A DNA stretch of 64,000 nucleotides from Amanita rubescens (GCA_015039365.1 WION01000027.1:301808-365807), one strand, 5' to 3'. Positions 34,608 through 46,900 are shown, counted from the stretch's first letter. Program-made: numbers and translations. Notes: generated by a model not told the origin, from the sequence alone.

Positions 34608-36966
34608 ATGTCCGAGTCCGACGAGATCAAGCTGTGGTGCTGGGTCCTGGGTGATCCACGCAACCGAATCTTTCGAGTTTCCATCAAACGCAGTGCCGCT
34701 ATTGATGATCTCAAGGCAGCCATTCATGTGCGAAAGCCGTCGTTCAAAGACTTCGCCGTTGACTCCCTATGTGTTTTTAAGGTGGGCGAGTGATATTGAT
34801 AGGCACTGGCGCACAGATATTAACTCCTGCCAATAGTTCCAACTGCCTCTGAGAAATTTCAACGAAGATTCTGCTCAAAGCATTAAACTCGAAGACGGTC
34901 AGCTGTTGGAACCTGAAATGGAGATCTCGTCTTACTGGATGGAAGACCCTGGAAAGATTCTGAGCGTCATATTACCGCGTCCTGCTGGTAATGAGTGCTA
35001 ATGGCCCATGATGTCCACCGACTCATTTATGACCCTATCCAGCAACCATCACACCATCGTCATCCCAGAATTCAAATCTAGCTTCGTTTACTGGTGAACG
35101 TCCTCCTGGTGAGTTCACTCATCTCCTGTTCTTCCGTCTCCTTTCCAGCTTTGGTCGTGAGCTGACTGCACTACATTATGAAGGTCAAAAGCTCTTTTCT
35201 GAACACCCACTCCACAAGCTATGGATGCTCGCTCGAGAGCCCCAATCAACGCTTTTTCAGACTCGCCCAGTCCAGCGGGACAAAAGCTGCCCATCGACAG
35301 AAACCAACCTCCCGTTGTATTGTAGGGTGCTGAAGGGGGGGGGATTGGGTTCAGGAACTTCAGCCAGGTTCCGGTTTCACTGGTGTCCTGATCAGGGATG
35401 AGTATCTGAGGGCCTTGCGAGCGATCGTGAAATGGTTTTTAGCAAATGAGATGACCGAGCCTGAGGATGCCATGGAAGGCGATGACATCGAACCATTACC
35501 AGCCCCTTTGGCCTTCGACGTTCCTCTTGGCGTTGTTTCAGAAAACCGGGGGTTCATCTTGCTTGGTGACCCTGGTATTGGTGAGCAAAGCTGTTTCTTA
35601 TCACATTATAGCGACGTCATCTATCAGTGAAGGGAAAACCGTGCTCTTATATGTTTTACTGGTTCTGCGCCTCCAAGCTCAGCTGCCGACCATATATCAG
35701 TCACGGGCCAGCCATCTATACCATTTCGCCGACGATGGCGTCTACCTGATCAATTTGACTCCAAGTTCTATCGCCACAAACTTCAAGTCTCAGTTCCACA
35801 AATCGACATGGTGTTTGATTGATTCAAACCAGAGCCTCGATACCGTCCCAGTGTTCATTCAAGATCTGGATCTATTTATAGTTCAAGCCTCATCACCTCG
35901 CCCACATCGTTGGATAGATAAAGCAACAGGTCCAGTTTTTCAGTACTTTATGAAGTCATGGACATTTCCTGAGCTTCTTGTTGGGTATGTCACCTACCTT
36001 CTCATTTCGGAACCATTTGTAATTCCTCTCAGTCGAGTCCTGCAACGCAAAGTCTGTTCTGAAGCACAGATCGAATTCTTTTCCACTCGTTACGGTACAT
36101 CAGCTCGCTCCGTCTACATCAATGCATCATGCCCTTTGGAGTATGAGACATCATTGCTCCAGAAGATGGCGAAGATTACACACGAGGAGATGGCGAAGTT
36201 ATTTAGGGAAGCGTATCTGGGAGGAGCTGTTTCCCATCAACTTGTTACTATTTCCCCTGGCGCCACTCGCAATGCCTTTCATTCAACGTTTCCGACCCGC
36301 TACGTTTACGAGAAATTTCGCGACAGCCTTTCTGACCACAAGTTAGAGGCAGCCGCTCGCCTCTACGACATCTTTATCCGAAACCAGAACACCAAAGTTC
36401 CTGCTAGTTTCATGCTGGAAGATGCTGTTAATGACGTATTTTTCAGAGGGGGGGAGTGGAGTCTCGTTCCCATGATGAAGTCAAATTGTACGGGTCCAAA
36501 ATATACACACCAGTGGAAGAACCCCAACGGTTCGATAACCCCCCAATATCTTCATCTCGGTTACCTGGGACATCATATTGCCATTGATACCACTCCGCAT
36601 CCTGTCGGGACCGTGTATGTGGCTTTGCCGCACAAATGTTTCCTACCTGGCGGATCGTTACAGCTTGTGGATGGATACTACTACCCCTCTTCCCGCTTTC
36701 AAGAAACGTTCGATCCTTTCATCTACGAGTCTGCTAGCAAAACTGCAACCGTCTTCCAAGTTACCACTGCGAAAACTCACTCCGTTAAGGAGGGGGGTGT
36801 CAAATGGCTGCAGGATTTGGGTGTCGAGAGGTTTCGGTACATTGCAGTTTCAACACCTAACACCCCACTTGATCTTCCATTTCCTAATGAATGGAATGCA
36901 TCCCCAGGGCCGTCGATTCCCGAGAAGTATCTTCTCACCGTAAAATCTTTACCTGAACACTACTAG
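34608..36966 (+). CDS. CRN gene D: Crinkler header, P-loop NTPase, REase-like C-terminus
   Basis: Exon 1 (34608-34781) encodes the header with IKLWCWVLGD; exon 2 (34837-34987) ends in LSVILPRPA, the header-closing motif; exon 3 starts at 35043. The body has Walker A GDPGIGKT, rebuilt across a 52-nt phase-1 intron (35581-35632), the same intron position as in CRN A. A Walker B-like CLIDSNQ follows. The last 120 residues contain FDPFIYE, then ATVFQVTTAK, then GVKWLQDLG, matching the restriction-endonuclease-like fold of CRN/RHS-type proteins. Oddity: a run of nine G (35335-35343) puts the upstream frame (ending YCRVLK) one base out of step with the downstream frame (WVQELQ); eight G would join them. 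This is either a sequencing error or an inactivating indel. The header/body intron here is unrelated in sequence to that of A, B and C. Confidence 0.75.
35335..35343 (+). other. G9 homopolymer breaking the CRN D frame
   Basis: Nine consecutive G inside a coding exon. Removing one G would restore continuity between two protein-like segments. Homopolymer length is a common assembly error, so the gene may be intact in reality. Confidence 0.55.
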
Positions 36967-37111
36967 TTAAACAAATATTTGTACGGTCTGACATATGAGC
37001 AATACGTTCAACTTCGCCTTTCACTCACAAGCTGTGCCGACGCCCGACGAGATGCATTTGCCCTCGCTTTTCGAAAAACAAAGTCAATGACGTGACGTGA
37101 CTGGTCATAGA

Positions 37112-38143
37112 ATGCATTCAAAGGCTACGAACTTGTTCTTCGAAAAGCTCTTCGCTATCGCCCATACTTCTGGGCTTGCAGACGGCGTTGCTCTGAGCAT
37201 TATTAAAGAGTTGAAATGTCGGGTAGAAGCTGAAGAAAAGGAGTGCATACGCAAGGCCCCAAAGGAGTTCACACTCGACGAGGCTGTTCTGGACTTTGAC
37301 CTAACGTACAGCCACGCACTGGAGGATCAGTGGAAGATTGAGGTGTTGCCAGACGTCAAGACCTTTCAGCCATCGGCGTGCCTTGGTAAAATTTCTCCTT
37401 GATTTTATTCAATCGTGCAACTTTGACAAAGGGCCTTATTAGTGTCGCTCTTGGAAAACTATACTGAAATCTACGATCGATCGAGCAAGACGGCATGTAG
37501 ATTTGCTGTGGACTTCCTTCTGTGCGAGTGCATAGCGGCAATAGTGAGTTGGTTAAACATTTTGTTGGCGATTCTACTTAAACACAAAAAACTTCAGCGA
37601 GACGAGGTTTCTGGCATTTCAGCAACTCAGTCAACCGACGTCGGCCGACGTACACCAACACCTTGGGATACTGTCAAAGTACACTGCGACGTTTCATTCA
37701 CCCACAAAATGCAGGCAACCCCGAAGACCGTCGTCTATGGTCGTGTTGATTATGGTGTCGGAATCAGATCCGATCGGCTCTTTTATTCCCTCCTGCTCTG
37801 CGTCGAGGCCAACTTCCATGGCAACCTTGACAACGCTTTAGCCCAACTCGTCGTGTATCTGGCATGTCTCCGTCAATCGCGCGTCAATGGAGGACGAAGC
37901 GATACATCTGTCTATGGCGTTGCAACTGATGGTCTCTCTTACGTCTTTGTAACTATTACGCGTGAAGGGGTCCTCAAACAGAGCAGGCTGCTTAATGTTA
38001 TCCACGGAGACTTGTCGACTGTGTTGGGGTGCTTCCAGTACGTCTTGGAGATGGCGATGTCAAATTTGACGCCGGAGGCCGATAGTGATGATCCAATTGA
38101 TCTGGACGACAACCCCTATCTGCATTACGACGACGAACGATGA
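37112..38143 (+). CDS. PD-(D/E)XK nuclease-like protein of basidiomycetes
   Basis: Three exons: 37112-37385, 37443-37543 and 37598-38143, phases consistent, 306 aa. The C-terminal half has VDYGVG, then LLCVEANFHGNLDNALAQL, then VYLACLRQSR, and YGVATDGLSYVFVTI, a pattern I associate with restriction-like nuclease domains common in mushroom genomes. In that pattern the E-x-K pair normally reads VEAK; here it is VEAN, so the catalytic lysine appears replaced. The acidic tail is DDPIDLDDN. It lies 145 bp downstream of CRN D on the same strand, consistent with a shared effector island. Whether it still cuts DNA is doubtful. The first exon shows no recognisable domain. Confidence 0.7.
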
Positions 38144-39181
38144 GGTCAAGTTGCGCTAATACCCTTGTATTGTATTGTAACCGCTTTCGTTCATCCGATT
38201 CAACTCGGAGGAGAATAATGAGTTCAAAACCATGTCACTGATACTTGTCCAACGAGAGAGTACACATCGCCGCAGAGCAGTCCGCACGCAGGGGCACTCT
38301 TCGTTGGCCCACGTAGCCTAAACCCCTATTGCCCATTTACATCGTTTTGCTCGAATCAGAGTTGCCACCACCGAGTTATTTTCGTCCGCGGGTAAGTATA
38401 CGATAGACTAATTGACGAAAGCAGCAGCATGGTGGAAGATGAGCATCAAGATAATTGTATGTTCCGAACCGCCTCAATAATGATAACAGGTCAGAAACTA
38501 GCAGTGATTTAAGCTGAGAAATACACCGGTAGCAACGTCCCCTGCCAGAACGTTCCAACACCATTCGTGTGGATCTACAATCGCACGTCAGTTGATCATT
38601 CAATCTGAACTCCACTTCCAGACACCTACCCGATTCCTAAGACTCGTCCTCCCTTCCCCATCGTCTGCAGCGTAGTCTTGGCAGTATCAATAGGCATCAA
38701 TATCATCCTCAACCCCGCAGCACATCATCTTCAGGGCCTGGAATTTTCTTCATAAACGGATTCGACTCGAGCAAGGCAAGAGTTCAAGCACTCGAAGCCG
38801 TGTCGCCAATCCGAGATGGGAGCATGTACGAGAGCGACTACGAATCCGTGGTAGAACCGCTTTCACCCACCGTCTTCGTAAAGATTGAGAAAATCTTCTG
38901 TAGCTGTCATCCCCTTTCGATATTGATGGTTCGTTATGGTCCTTAGAGGTTATCTTTTGATTATTATCGCAGAAATACTCACGAGTGACTGAAGGGGGGG
39001 CCAAACCATCAGAATAATAACGAGCGGAGCCATGACTGTCGAAGATATCTATTTTCAGTATATTGAACTTAGGTTGAATTTAGGTTGAATCATACTACTA
39101 CCGTGGTTGATGAGTTCAATGTGGTTCAATGTCCAGTGTTTAGTATGGTGATAAGACCGTGACAGAACCGCTTCGAACATC
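38144..39181. other. Intergenic region with possible gene remnant
   Basis: No complete gene recognised. On the plus strand a frame around 38630-38945 reads SGPGIFFINGFDSS and later SDYESVVEPLSPT, which looks coding but has no start or family. An overlapping frame has a hydrophobic stretch (VLAVSIGINIIL). It may be a small spliced gene starting near 38429, but the evidence is weak. Confidence 0.35.
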
Positions 39182-40634
39182 ATGAGAACCACGCTCCCAA
39201 CCTTGCCTTACAACCCGACGGGTTTTTTGTGGTCCGAAAATGTTCACAGTTCCGCGTACACAAAGGAACGAGCATTTCCACGAACAGATCTTCGACACTT
39301 CGTTCCATGGGGTACATTTGAAGCAGAGATAAACGAGGCTATTACTACTCGCATGATCGCTATGAACATTCCCTTAGGCGCCGAATATGACATCGGGTCC
39401 CTACCAAAGATCCAAGCACTCGTGGACAACGAAGAAGCTGTTCGATACCAGGCGACAGCCCAGCTGCACGATTTGGTAGTGGAGGTGCTGGGTATACTTG
39501 GGATTCAAGGACGGTTCGCTCTGCCAGACTCTTGGAATAATCAGATCGTTGGAGAGCCTGACTTTTCTTGGTTGCGGGCTCCCACCATGCATCCCAAGGT
39601 TGTGGTATGTGTATCAATGATTTCTGTTTTTGATAGGCCTCATCTTTGTGGGACAGGCAGAGTACAAGACAAAATGGGCGGCCCCTCTTCAGAACTTGCC
39701 TACGTATTTTCAACGTAGAGCTCATAACATCGCTCGGCGGGAGCGACAGTCGGTCGACGCTGTCTTCCAACTCTACGGCTACATGACGTTTAACGAGAAC
39801 AAATATGGCATACTCAATAATATGGAGCATGCTTGGTTTTTCCAACGCGTCGGGACTCGCCAAGGTCAAGGCAAAACCTTGCAGTACTACGGGCCGATCA
39901 ATTTTGATTCGGTTCATTCGCCAAGTATGCTCAAAGCCTTTGTGGGCACCATTCTGCTTGCCGAAACTGCATCGACCTCGTTTCATAGTTCCCCAACCTC
40001 TGCCGAAGTACTCCCCGGTCGATACTTCGGTACATCTATCACAGCTGCTCATAGCCGTGACGCAGCCATTGCGCGGGCACAGTCGTACCATTCTGTCGTC
40101 GTGGATGGATCATATGAGGTTTTGCCACTTGACCCTCGTCTTTGCCATTTCCACCGTACTTCCGTGCGTCATGCTCCGCGACGAGGCTGTACAGTAAAGG
40201 CAACACTGTTGAGAGGAAATTTGGTCGGGGGTAACCTGAATGTCTTCTGCAAAATTGTAGACCTTTTTCAGAGGGGAAATTCCATTGATGCGCTCGATAT
40301 GGAGGTGCGCAATTATGCCACCTTGCAGGATCTGCAAGGCATAATTATTCCACGTGTCCATGGATATTATGACATTTGGGGACTCTTGAGGCTCCTTGCT
40401 CTCGAAGATGTTGGTACCGCAATCCCTGAAGATCGGGCAATCAATACCTGGACTCGGACTCGGATGAAATCCGCTCTTGCTCGCATCCACTCGGCAGGAT
40501 ATGTTCACGGTGATATTGCACGACGCAACTTCTGCAAGAAGGCTGGTGTGGTATTCCTGGTCGACTTAGAGACGTTGGCGGTGGGAAGTCCTGCCCAAAT
40601 GGCAGCTGAATTGGCCCAGATTGATGAATTGTAG
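39182..40634 (+). CDS. Nuclease-like plus protein-kinase-like fusion protein
   Basis: Two exons, 39182-39604 and 39657-40634, joined by a 52-nt phase-0 intron; 466 aa. The first part ends in AEYKTKW, an E-x-K pair of a restriction-endonuclease-like fold, followed by AVFQLYGYMTFN. The second part is a compact kinase-like domain: LLALEDVG hinge, HGDIARRNF (catalytic loop, HRD replaced by HGD) and FLVDLE (DFG replaced by DLE). It ends soon after, at AAELAQIDEL, so the C-lobe is short. This architecture is frequent in basidiomycetes next to CRN genes. The substrate is unknown; the altered DFG suggests weak or atypical phosphotransfer. Confidence 0.75.
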
Positions 40635-41237
40635 ACCTGCAATGTGATTCGGCGACTCAAATCTATCCTAACCTCAGACATATATCCGCCATCTACACCC
40701 ACGTGGTCAAGACATGAGCCAGCCACAAGACAGGAAGGAGAAGAGAGCAAATACCAAGTATTGAGCGCTATGGAGTCGGATATACTTTGCATCGAAGTCT
40801 TGGTTGTAGAGGAGGAGGGTGGTGAGGAAGTAGAGAGAGAGCGATTGGCGCGATGTTGGAGAGTCAATCCACTTGAAGGGTAGCGAGCGAGCGACAGGAC
40901 GGTCGTTATTCCGTACCCAAAGCCCGTAGCGCCCACCACCGCCCGCTCGACGACCGACTAATGCGGAACTCAGCTAGAGACCACGATGCGAACATTCTTC
41001 CTGTACTAACACACACGTCAAACATTGATCGATATCTGTGCCAGTAGATACTCCATATGATACAAGCTGATTAAATATATCGTACCCTACTCAGACGCAA
41101 GTCAATCCGCCAATACAGACTCGTACCCATTTACGTTAGCATACACAGCGAACAAAGGTTATGATTAATAACGTTGCTGCTAGATCCAATAGATATCGCA
41201 TCGAATATGCATCCCATCGTGCCACATGTCAAGGTAA
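40635..41237. other. Intergenic, no gene seen
   Basis: Short frames only, without motifs. The region separates the kinase fusion gene from a putative small gene disrupted by the LTR element. Confidence 0.5.
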
Positions 41238-41618
41238 CTAATTAATCTTAACCACGCTATCGTTGAACGGTTTTTTTAAAATACTCTTCCGTGATTGACA
41301 AAGGAGAAATTTGCATCGGAACCCCAAGGCTCCAAGAACTGATACACTCTTGAACCATTTCTCGTCTGACCCACTCGCTCTCGTAAAGAAACTCATCAGG
41401 ACAATAGTCCCTGTGTGCGACTTATCGTATTCTGACCAAGGAGCTGTTAATTTCCCATCTATGTCAACAATATTTCTCAGCACAATCGTTGCGCCTGAAC
41501 AACAGTCCCCCATAGTCAAAGAAGGTAAGGATTGTAGAACTCTCCTAGTTTGATGTCTGCAGGAGTGACCAGTAAGTGATAGAATGGATGACTACGTACT
41601 TACCCTCTCCACTCCGAG
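41238..41618 (-). pseudogene. Small unrecognised minus-strand gene split by the LTR retrotransposon
   Basis: A minus-strand frame stopping at 41238 is preceded by a 3' splice site (CTCCTGCAG) and, further upstream, by a 5' splice site (GTAAGTACG, about 41594-41602). The exon containing that donor continues, beyond the LTR element, into the flank at about 49762-49790, where an in-frame ATG occurs. The phase across the intron is consistent. The inferred product is only about 118 aa with no known domain. Coding status is an inference; if right, the element inserted into exon 1 and inactivated the gene. Confidence 0.4.
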
Positions 41619-42069
41619 TGTTACAACACGGTACGGACTCCCGCATTATGCTTACATGATATGTCGGACATGTTTATTTCTTTATGCATACCTTACTCAT
41701 CGCTCCCCTTATGCTCGATTCATACGGACTAACTCGTTCCCTTTGTTATACCATCCCTTGTTCCACATATGACGCCGTCCTTATACTTACTTTCGTACTT
41801 ACCTTTATACATTAATTAGTACGTCTCATTGTACTTGCTAGTATAAGTACCGCATGTATTCTAGAGTCGAACCCTAAGTTCGACTTAGCTGTTTATTGTC
41901 GTCTGGCAATATAACCGTACTCTTAACTCATCTACCACAATCGTCCTCAGATCCTAAGTCAACGCCTTGACTTAGTATTGAACTTATAATCTTAACGTTT
42001 GACTTAAGACTTGTAATCGTGACTAGAGTTGCCGTTGCAACTTAAGTTGAGATTAACGAGTTCGTAACA
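41619..42069 (+). repeat. 5' LTR
   Basis: 451 bp starting TGTTACAACACGG and ending TTCGTAACA. Contains a TATA box (TATAAG, 41842-41847). The likely transcript start, about 30 nt downstream near 41871-41875, coincides with a 13-nt block complementary to the primer site. Confidence 0.97.
41842..41887 (+). promoter_or_regulatory. Core promoter and self-primer sequence in the LTR
   Basis: TATAAG at 41842-41847, then TAAGTTCGACTTA at 41875-41887. The latter is perfectly complementary to 42072-42084 just after the LTR. If transcription starts at about 41873, the RNA 5' end itself can pair with the primer site, as in Tf1-type self-primed elements. Confidence 0.6.
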
Positions 42070-42071
42070 AT

Positions 42072-42084
42072 TAAGTCGAACTTA
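42072..42084 (+). other. Primer-binding site, self-priming type
   Basis: TAAGTCGAACTTA begins two bases after the LTR and is the reverse complement of LTR bases 41875-41887. No obvious 3'-tRNA complement is needed to explain it. Confidence 0.65.
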
Positions 42085-42160
42085 TCAATAAGCCTGAACA
42101 TCGATTCATTGGCATTTGATAACACACACTTCGACGAACTTCCGGAAAGCCAGCCCGTAG

Positions 42161-42844
42161 GTTACTGGCCACGTTGTCAAAACGGATTGGAGAGCTCCAC
42201 CAAATAGAGCTACACGAGATCGTAAAGGGAACTACGTTCTTGACGGATACTACGTCAGACTAAACGGTGCAAAACGAATCTGGGAAGATACAGGAGGGAA
42301 TCCAGTAAAAGAACAAGAATTCTGGATACCACAAAAAGAAACTAGACCTCCGAACGAATCATACTATTACTTCGCAGATCTATATCTTCAGGAACAGCAC
42401 ATCAGATTCGATCACCTCACAGAACGTTGGATAGCATCCGAAACACAAGAATTTGTCCCTAACGAATACTTCAACACCCCCATTTGGATAAAAGGGACTG
42501 TTGATGCTCTACCGGAAAACTTAAGACTGAAAACTCTTCGTTCCATACAGACAACTACAAAAGGCAAAAAGAAAGCAAATTTTGGCCTAAACGAGAGTGA
42601 ATCCGAGAAAGAAGAAGAAACAGATCAAAAACCCGATCTATCTCTTGATTTTCTCAGTGACCTTTCAGTTGGAACGACACCAACACCTGCCCAACAACCG
42701 ACCAATCCCGAACCAGGTCCTTCAAACCCTAAAGAAGAAAAGGACGAAGAAGACCCGTTTGACTCTGACAGAATCGAAGTAGACGAACCTAAACCCGATC
42801 CAACTCCACCACGCAGAGATCCATCACCCCCACCATCACCAAGA
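42161..42844 (+). other. In-frame ATG-less 228-codon extension upstream of gag
   Basis: After a TAG at 42158 the gag frame is open to the first gag ATG at 42845, without any in-frame ATG. The translation looks like real protein: aromatic-rich segment (RIWEDTGG, EFWIPQKE, YYYFADLYLQ), then an acidic and proline-rich linker. The whole leader from the putative transcript start to 42500 has no ATG in any frame. Translation from a near-cognate codon, or a spliced leader, are possible explanations. Confidence 0.6.
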
Positions 42845-43903
42845 ATGTCTGGAGGAAGTACAGACCCTATACCCAACCCACGAACCCCTAGTCTCATCGG
42901 AGATCTCCCTGAATTTAAAGGGAAGCGAAAGGATGCCAATACGTTCATAGAAGATATCGAAATCTTCTTTGACATGAATCCTGAACGGATGAATACGGAC
43001 CGTTTAAAGATCCTTGCTGCCCTAAACAAGATCTCAGATGGAGCTAGACAGTGGAAAAAGAATAAATTAGCGGAGTTACGAAAATCACGCACTACCGTTG
43101 AAGGAGGCGTCACAAGACCCGCTTTATTCGATGACTGGGAAGCATTCAAACTATCATTCTTGACAGATTGGGGAGAAGTTGATCCAAGCGGAAATGCATA
43201 CACGAAAATTCTCAATCTACAGAACAGATCGTCCATGAAAGGAAAGAAACAAATGACCTTACCTAATTACGTCAATCAGTTCAAGGAACAAATCACGAAA
43301 GCAGGAATCGAAGGAGAAGCAGCATTCCATATGTTCGGAAAAGGACTTACAGCACCCGAGTTCGAGAAAGCAATGCTCATGAACCCAAAAACATTACAAG
43401 ATTGGTACGACATCGCTATCAAACTCGACAACATCCGAACCCGTTCATACGCTTATTCCCCCCGATCTGGAAATGGTCATTCATCATCCTCTCATAACGA
43501 CGAATCATGGGCTATGCAGATCGATCATAAATTTCTAGAACAAGAAGAAGACCCGGAGTTAGAACTTATGATCAGATCTATGTCCAAAGAAGAAAGAGAA
43601 CGCTACATCAAAGACGGTTTATGTTTTATCTGCGGAATCAAAGGACACATGTCAGGGCAATGCCCGAAGAAGAAAAGAAACAAAGGGAAAGGCCGATTTA
43701 AAGGAGGAAGGAAAAGAGGATTCACGCCCAAACGTCACATTCGAGCCACATCAAATGATGGTGACGGAAATTGGGAAGAAGAAGAAGTCCGAGAGTCTAA
43801 ACCAAATTACACCAAGAACATCCGAGCGCTGATGAAAGGAATGTCAACCGACGAAAAGAATGATCTATTACTATCTCTTGCCGATGATAACGAGGATTTT
43901 TGA
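42845..43903 (+). CDS. gag: Gag polyprotein
   Basis: 352 codons from the first in-frame ATG. Retrotransposon Gag domain (about residues 20-200, with RQWKKNKL) and one CCHC zinc knuckle, CFICGIKGHMSGQC, at about residue 259, followed by a lysine-rich stretch for nucleic-acid binding. It forms the particle that packages element RNA. The stop (TGA 43901-43903) overlaps the beginning of the pol frame; a T5 run at GATTTTTGA could allow a -1 slip, and an ATG at 43915 could allow reinitiation. The open frame extends 228 codons further upstream without ATG. Confidence 0.95.
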   Translation: MSGGSTDPIPNPRTPSLIGDLPEFKGKRKDANTFIEDIEIFFDMNPERMNTDRLKILAALNKISDGARQWKKNKLAELRKSRTTVEGGVTRPALFDDWEAFKLSFLTDWGEVDPSGNAYTKILNLQNRSSMKGKKQMTLPNYVNQFKEQITKAGIEGEAAFHMFGKGLTAPEFEKAMLMNPKTLQDWYDIAIKLDNIRTRSYAYSPRSGNGHSSSSHNDESWAMQIDHKFLEQEEDPELELMIRSMSKEERERYIKDGLCFICGIKGHMSGQCPKKKRNKGKGRFKGGRKRGFTPKRHIRATSNDGDGNWEEEEVRESKPNYTKNIRALMKGMSTDEKNDLLLSLADDNEDF

Positions 43904-46900
43904 CAGTGGGACTCATGACAGTGGATGAAGTCTCAGACACACCAGATTCAACTCTCGATATATCTCATGTAACAGTACAATCTATTTCGAAACGAAGATT
44001 ATCTGTCCCTATCAAAGTTGAAACTGAAAACAACACTGAAAACCTCGTTGCCCTTGTCGACTGCGGAGCCGAAGGGATATTTATCGACAAAAGGATAGCA
44101 CACAAATGGAGAAAACGAAAAACTCTACGACCAATTAGAGTTTATAACGTCGATGGCACCATAAACAAAGAAGGAGAAATTGATGAACAATGTCTAATCA
44201 CCTTCGAAATGAACGGAAAACGCATGACTGAATGGTTTTACGTATCAGCAATAGGAAAACAAACGATTATACTGGGGCTTCCTTGGTTAGAGAAGCATAA
44301 CCCTGACGTAAATTGGAGAGAAAAGACTCTAGAGTTCCGAGACTCTGAACAGGACAAAATCAAGGCATCACTTCGGAGCATCTGTCAACAGATTGACAGA
44401 ATAGCTATGCCTGAATGGGAAGAAGATCTCGTCATCGGATATTTGATGTCACACAAAGGATCACAGACGACAGATCACAGATGGAACACGCATACATTTG
44501 AGGATATAGGAAGCTGGTCAGAAGACGAATACGACCAAGTAACTATCGCACGATATACACCAGCTCAACAAATGGAACACAAATACCATCAAACAGAGGA
44601 GGTTTACACGCTCCCTCCTGAATACTCGGCATGGAAAGATGTATTCGAGAAAAAAGCAAGTGAACGATTCCCGGAAAGCCGATCTTGGGATCACCAGATA
44701 GAACTTCGCGATGATTTCATACCAAAAAGAGGAAAAATCTATCCCTTATCTCCGAAACAACAGAACACACTGGATGAATGGATCAAAGAACATGTTGAAA
44801 AAGGCTACATCAGACCATCGAAATCACCGCAGGCATCACCTTTCTTCTTTGTAGAGAAGAAAGAAGCACAAAAATTACGACCCTGCCAAGACTATCGATA
44901 TTTGAACGAATACACTAAACCAAACGCATATCCATTACCCCTTATCTCCGATCTTATGATTAAACTCAAAGATTCGGAATACTTTACGAAATTGGACATC
45001 CGATGGGGATATAATAACGTTCAAATCAAAGAATCTGACAGATGGAAAGCCGCCTTTATCACCAATCGAGGTTTATTTGAACCTAACGTCATGTTCTTTG
45101 GATTACGAAATTCACCAGCAACGTTCCAAGCTATGATGGACGATTATTTCAGGGATTTTACAGAAAAAGGATGGCTCGTCATCTACATGGATGACATGCT
45201 AATACACGCGCGCACTAAAGAAGAACTCGAGATTCGAACAAAACAAGTACTTGAACGATTACAGAAACACGATCTTTACCTCAAGCTTGAAAAGTGTAAA
45301 TTCGCTGCCCAAGAAGTTGATTTTCTAGGCACCGTCATATCCAAAAATACAATAAAAATGGACCCGATCAAACTTGCCGGAATCAGGGACTGGCCAACCC
45401 CTACTACCGTTAAACAAGTTAGATCCTTTTTAGGATTCGGAAATTACTATCGAAGGTTTATTTTCGGATTCGCCCACCTTGCACGACCCCTGCACGACCT
45501 AACGAAGAAAAACAAATTATGGACATGGACCGCAGAATGTCAAGTCGCATTTGATCTATTAAAAGAACGCTTCACATCCGCACCTGTCTTAATGATGCCC
45601 GATGTTAACAAACCCTTTATTCTACAAACGGACGCATCAGACCGCGCAATCGGAGCAGTTCTTATGCAAAAAGATGATAATGGCGACTTACACCCATGCG
45701 GATACCTATCCCACGCTTTAACACCGACTGAAACACGATGGCAAATCTACGACCGAGAGTTATTCGCCATTTACTACGCTCTTTATAACGAATGGAGATA
45801 CCTGCTTGAAGGAGCAGAACACCCTGTCATTATTCATTGCGACCACAAGAATTTACTCTATTACCGAGAACCACAACGTCTTACGAACCGCCAAGCACGA
45901 TGGTGGAACGACTTGTCTCGATTTAATATTAAATTAACCCACATTCCCGGAGCAAAACTAATAATAGCGGATGCACTATCCCGCCGACCCGATCATATGA
46001 CAAAAGACGAACCAGAAGAGTTAATAACGATGCTCCCAAAAGAACTCTTTGTTCGTACAATCGCCGAAGATCTCCGTAACAGAGCAATAGAAATAACTGT
46101 CAAAGACGAATTTGCTCAATCAATCAAGAAATGTCTAAAAGAAAAAGGAACACCACCTTTACGCACTGCCCTTTCTGATTGGACCCTTGACGATGAATTA
46201 ATCCTGTACAAAGGGAAATCCTTTATTCCCCCTGACACCGATCTTCGCCGAGATATTATTAGAGATTTTCATGAATCACCAACAAGCGGACACCCCGGTT
46301 TCTTCAAAACACTCGCCTTATTAAAGGAATATTACTGGTGGCCATTAATGTCTAAAATGGTTAAACAGTTCATTGACGGATGCAGGGCATGTCAACAAAT
46401 GAAATCGAATACACACCCTACTGCCGCACCTCTGATGCCAATCAAGTCTCACGCACACCGACCCTTTCAACAAATAACTATGGATTTCATAACCGATTTA
46501 CCCACAAGTAACGGTTTCGATTCTATCTTTATCGTGGTCGATCAAGGACTTACAAAGGGAGTAATTCTCATGCCTTGTAACAAAACTATCACCGCCGACG
46601 AAACCGCCGACCTCTACATTCGGAATGTATTCAAAAACTTCGGTTTACCCGACGTCATGATCTCCGACCGAGGACCACAGTTCGCATCACATGTCTTTAA
46701 CGGCATAATGGACTCATTAAAAATCAAACACAAAATGAGTACCGCCTTCCATCCACAGACTGATGGACAAACGGAGCGATATAACGCCGAATTAGAAGCT
46801 TATCTCCGAATATTCTGTGCCTATGAACCAGATACTTGGAACAAGATGATACCAATAGCACAATTCGCGCATAATTCACGCACTCATGAAGCATTGAAAC

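Noticed and set aside
42625..43236. 203-codon minus-strand frame opposite gag
   Set aside because: Shadow of the gag frame, which has clear domain motifs.
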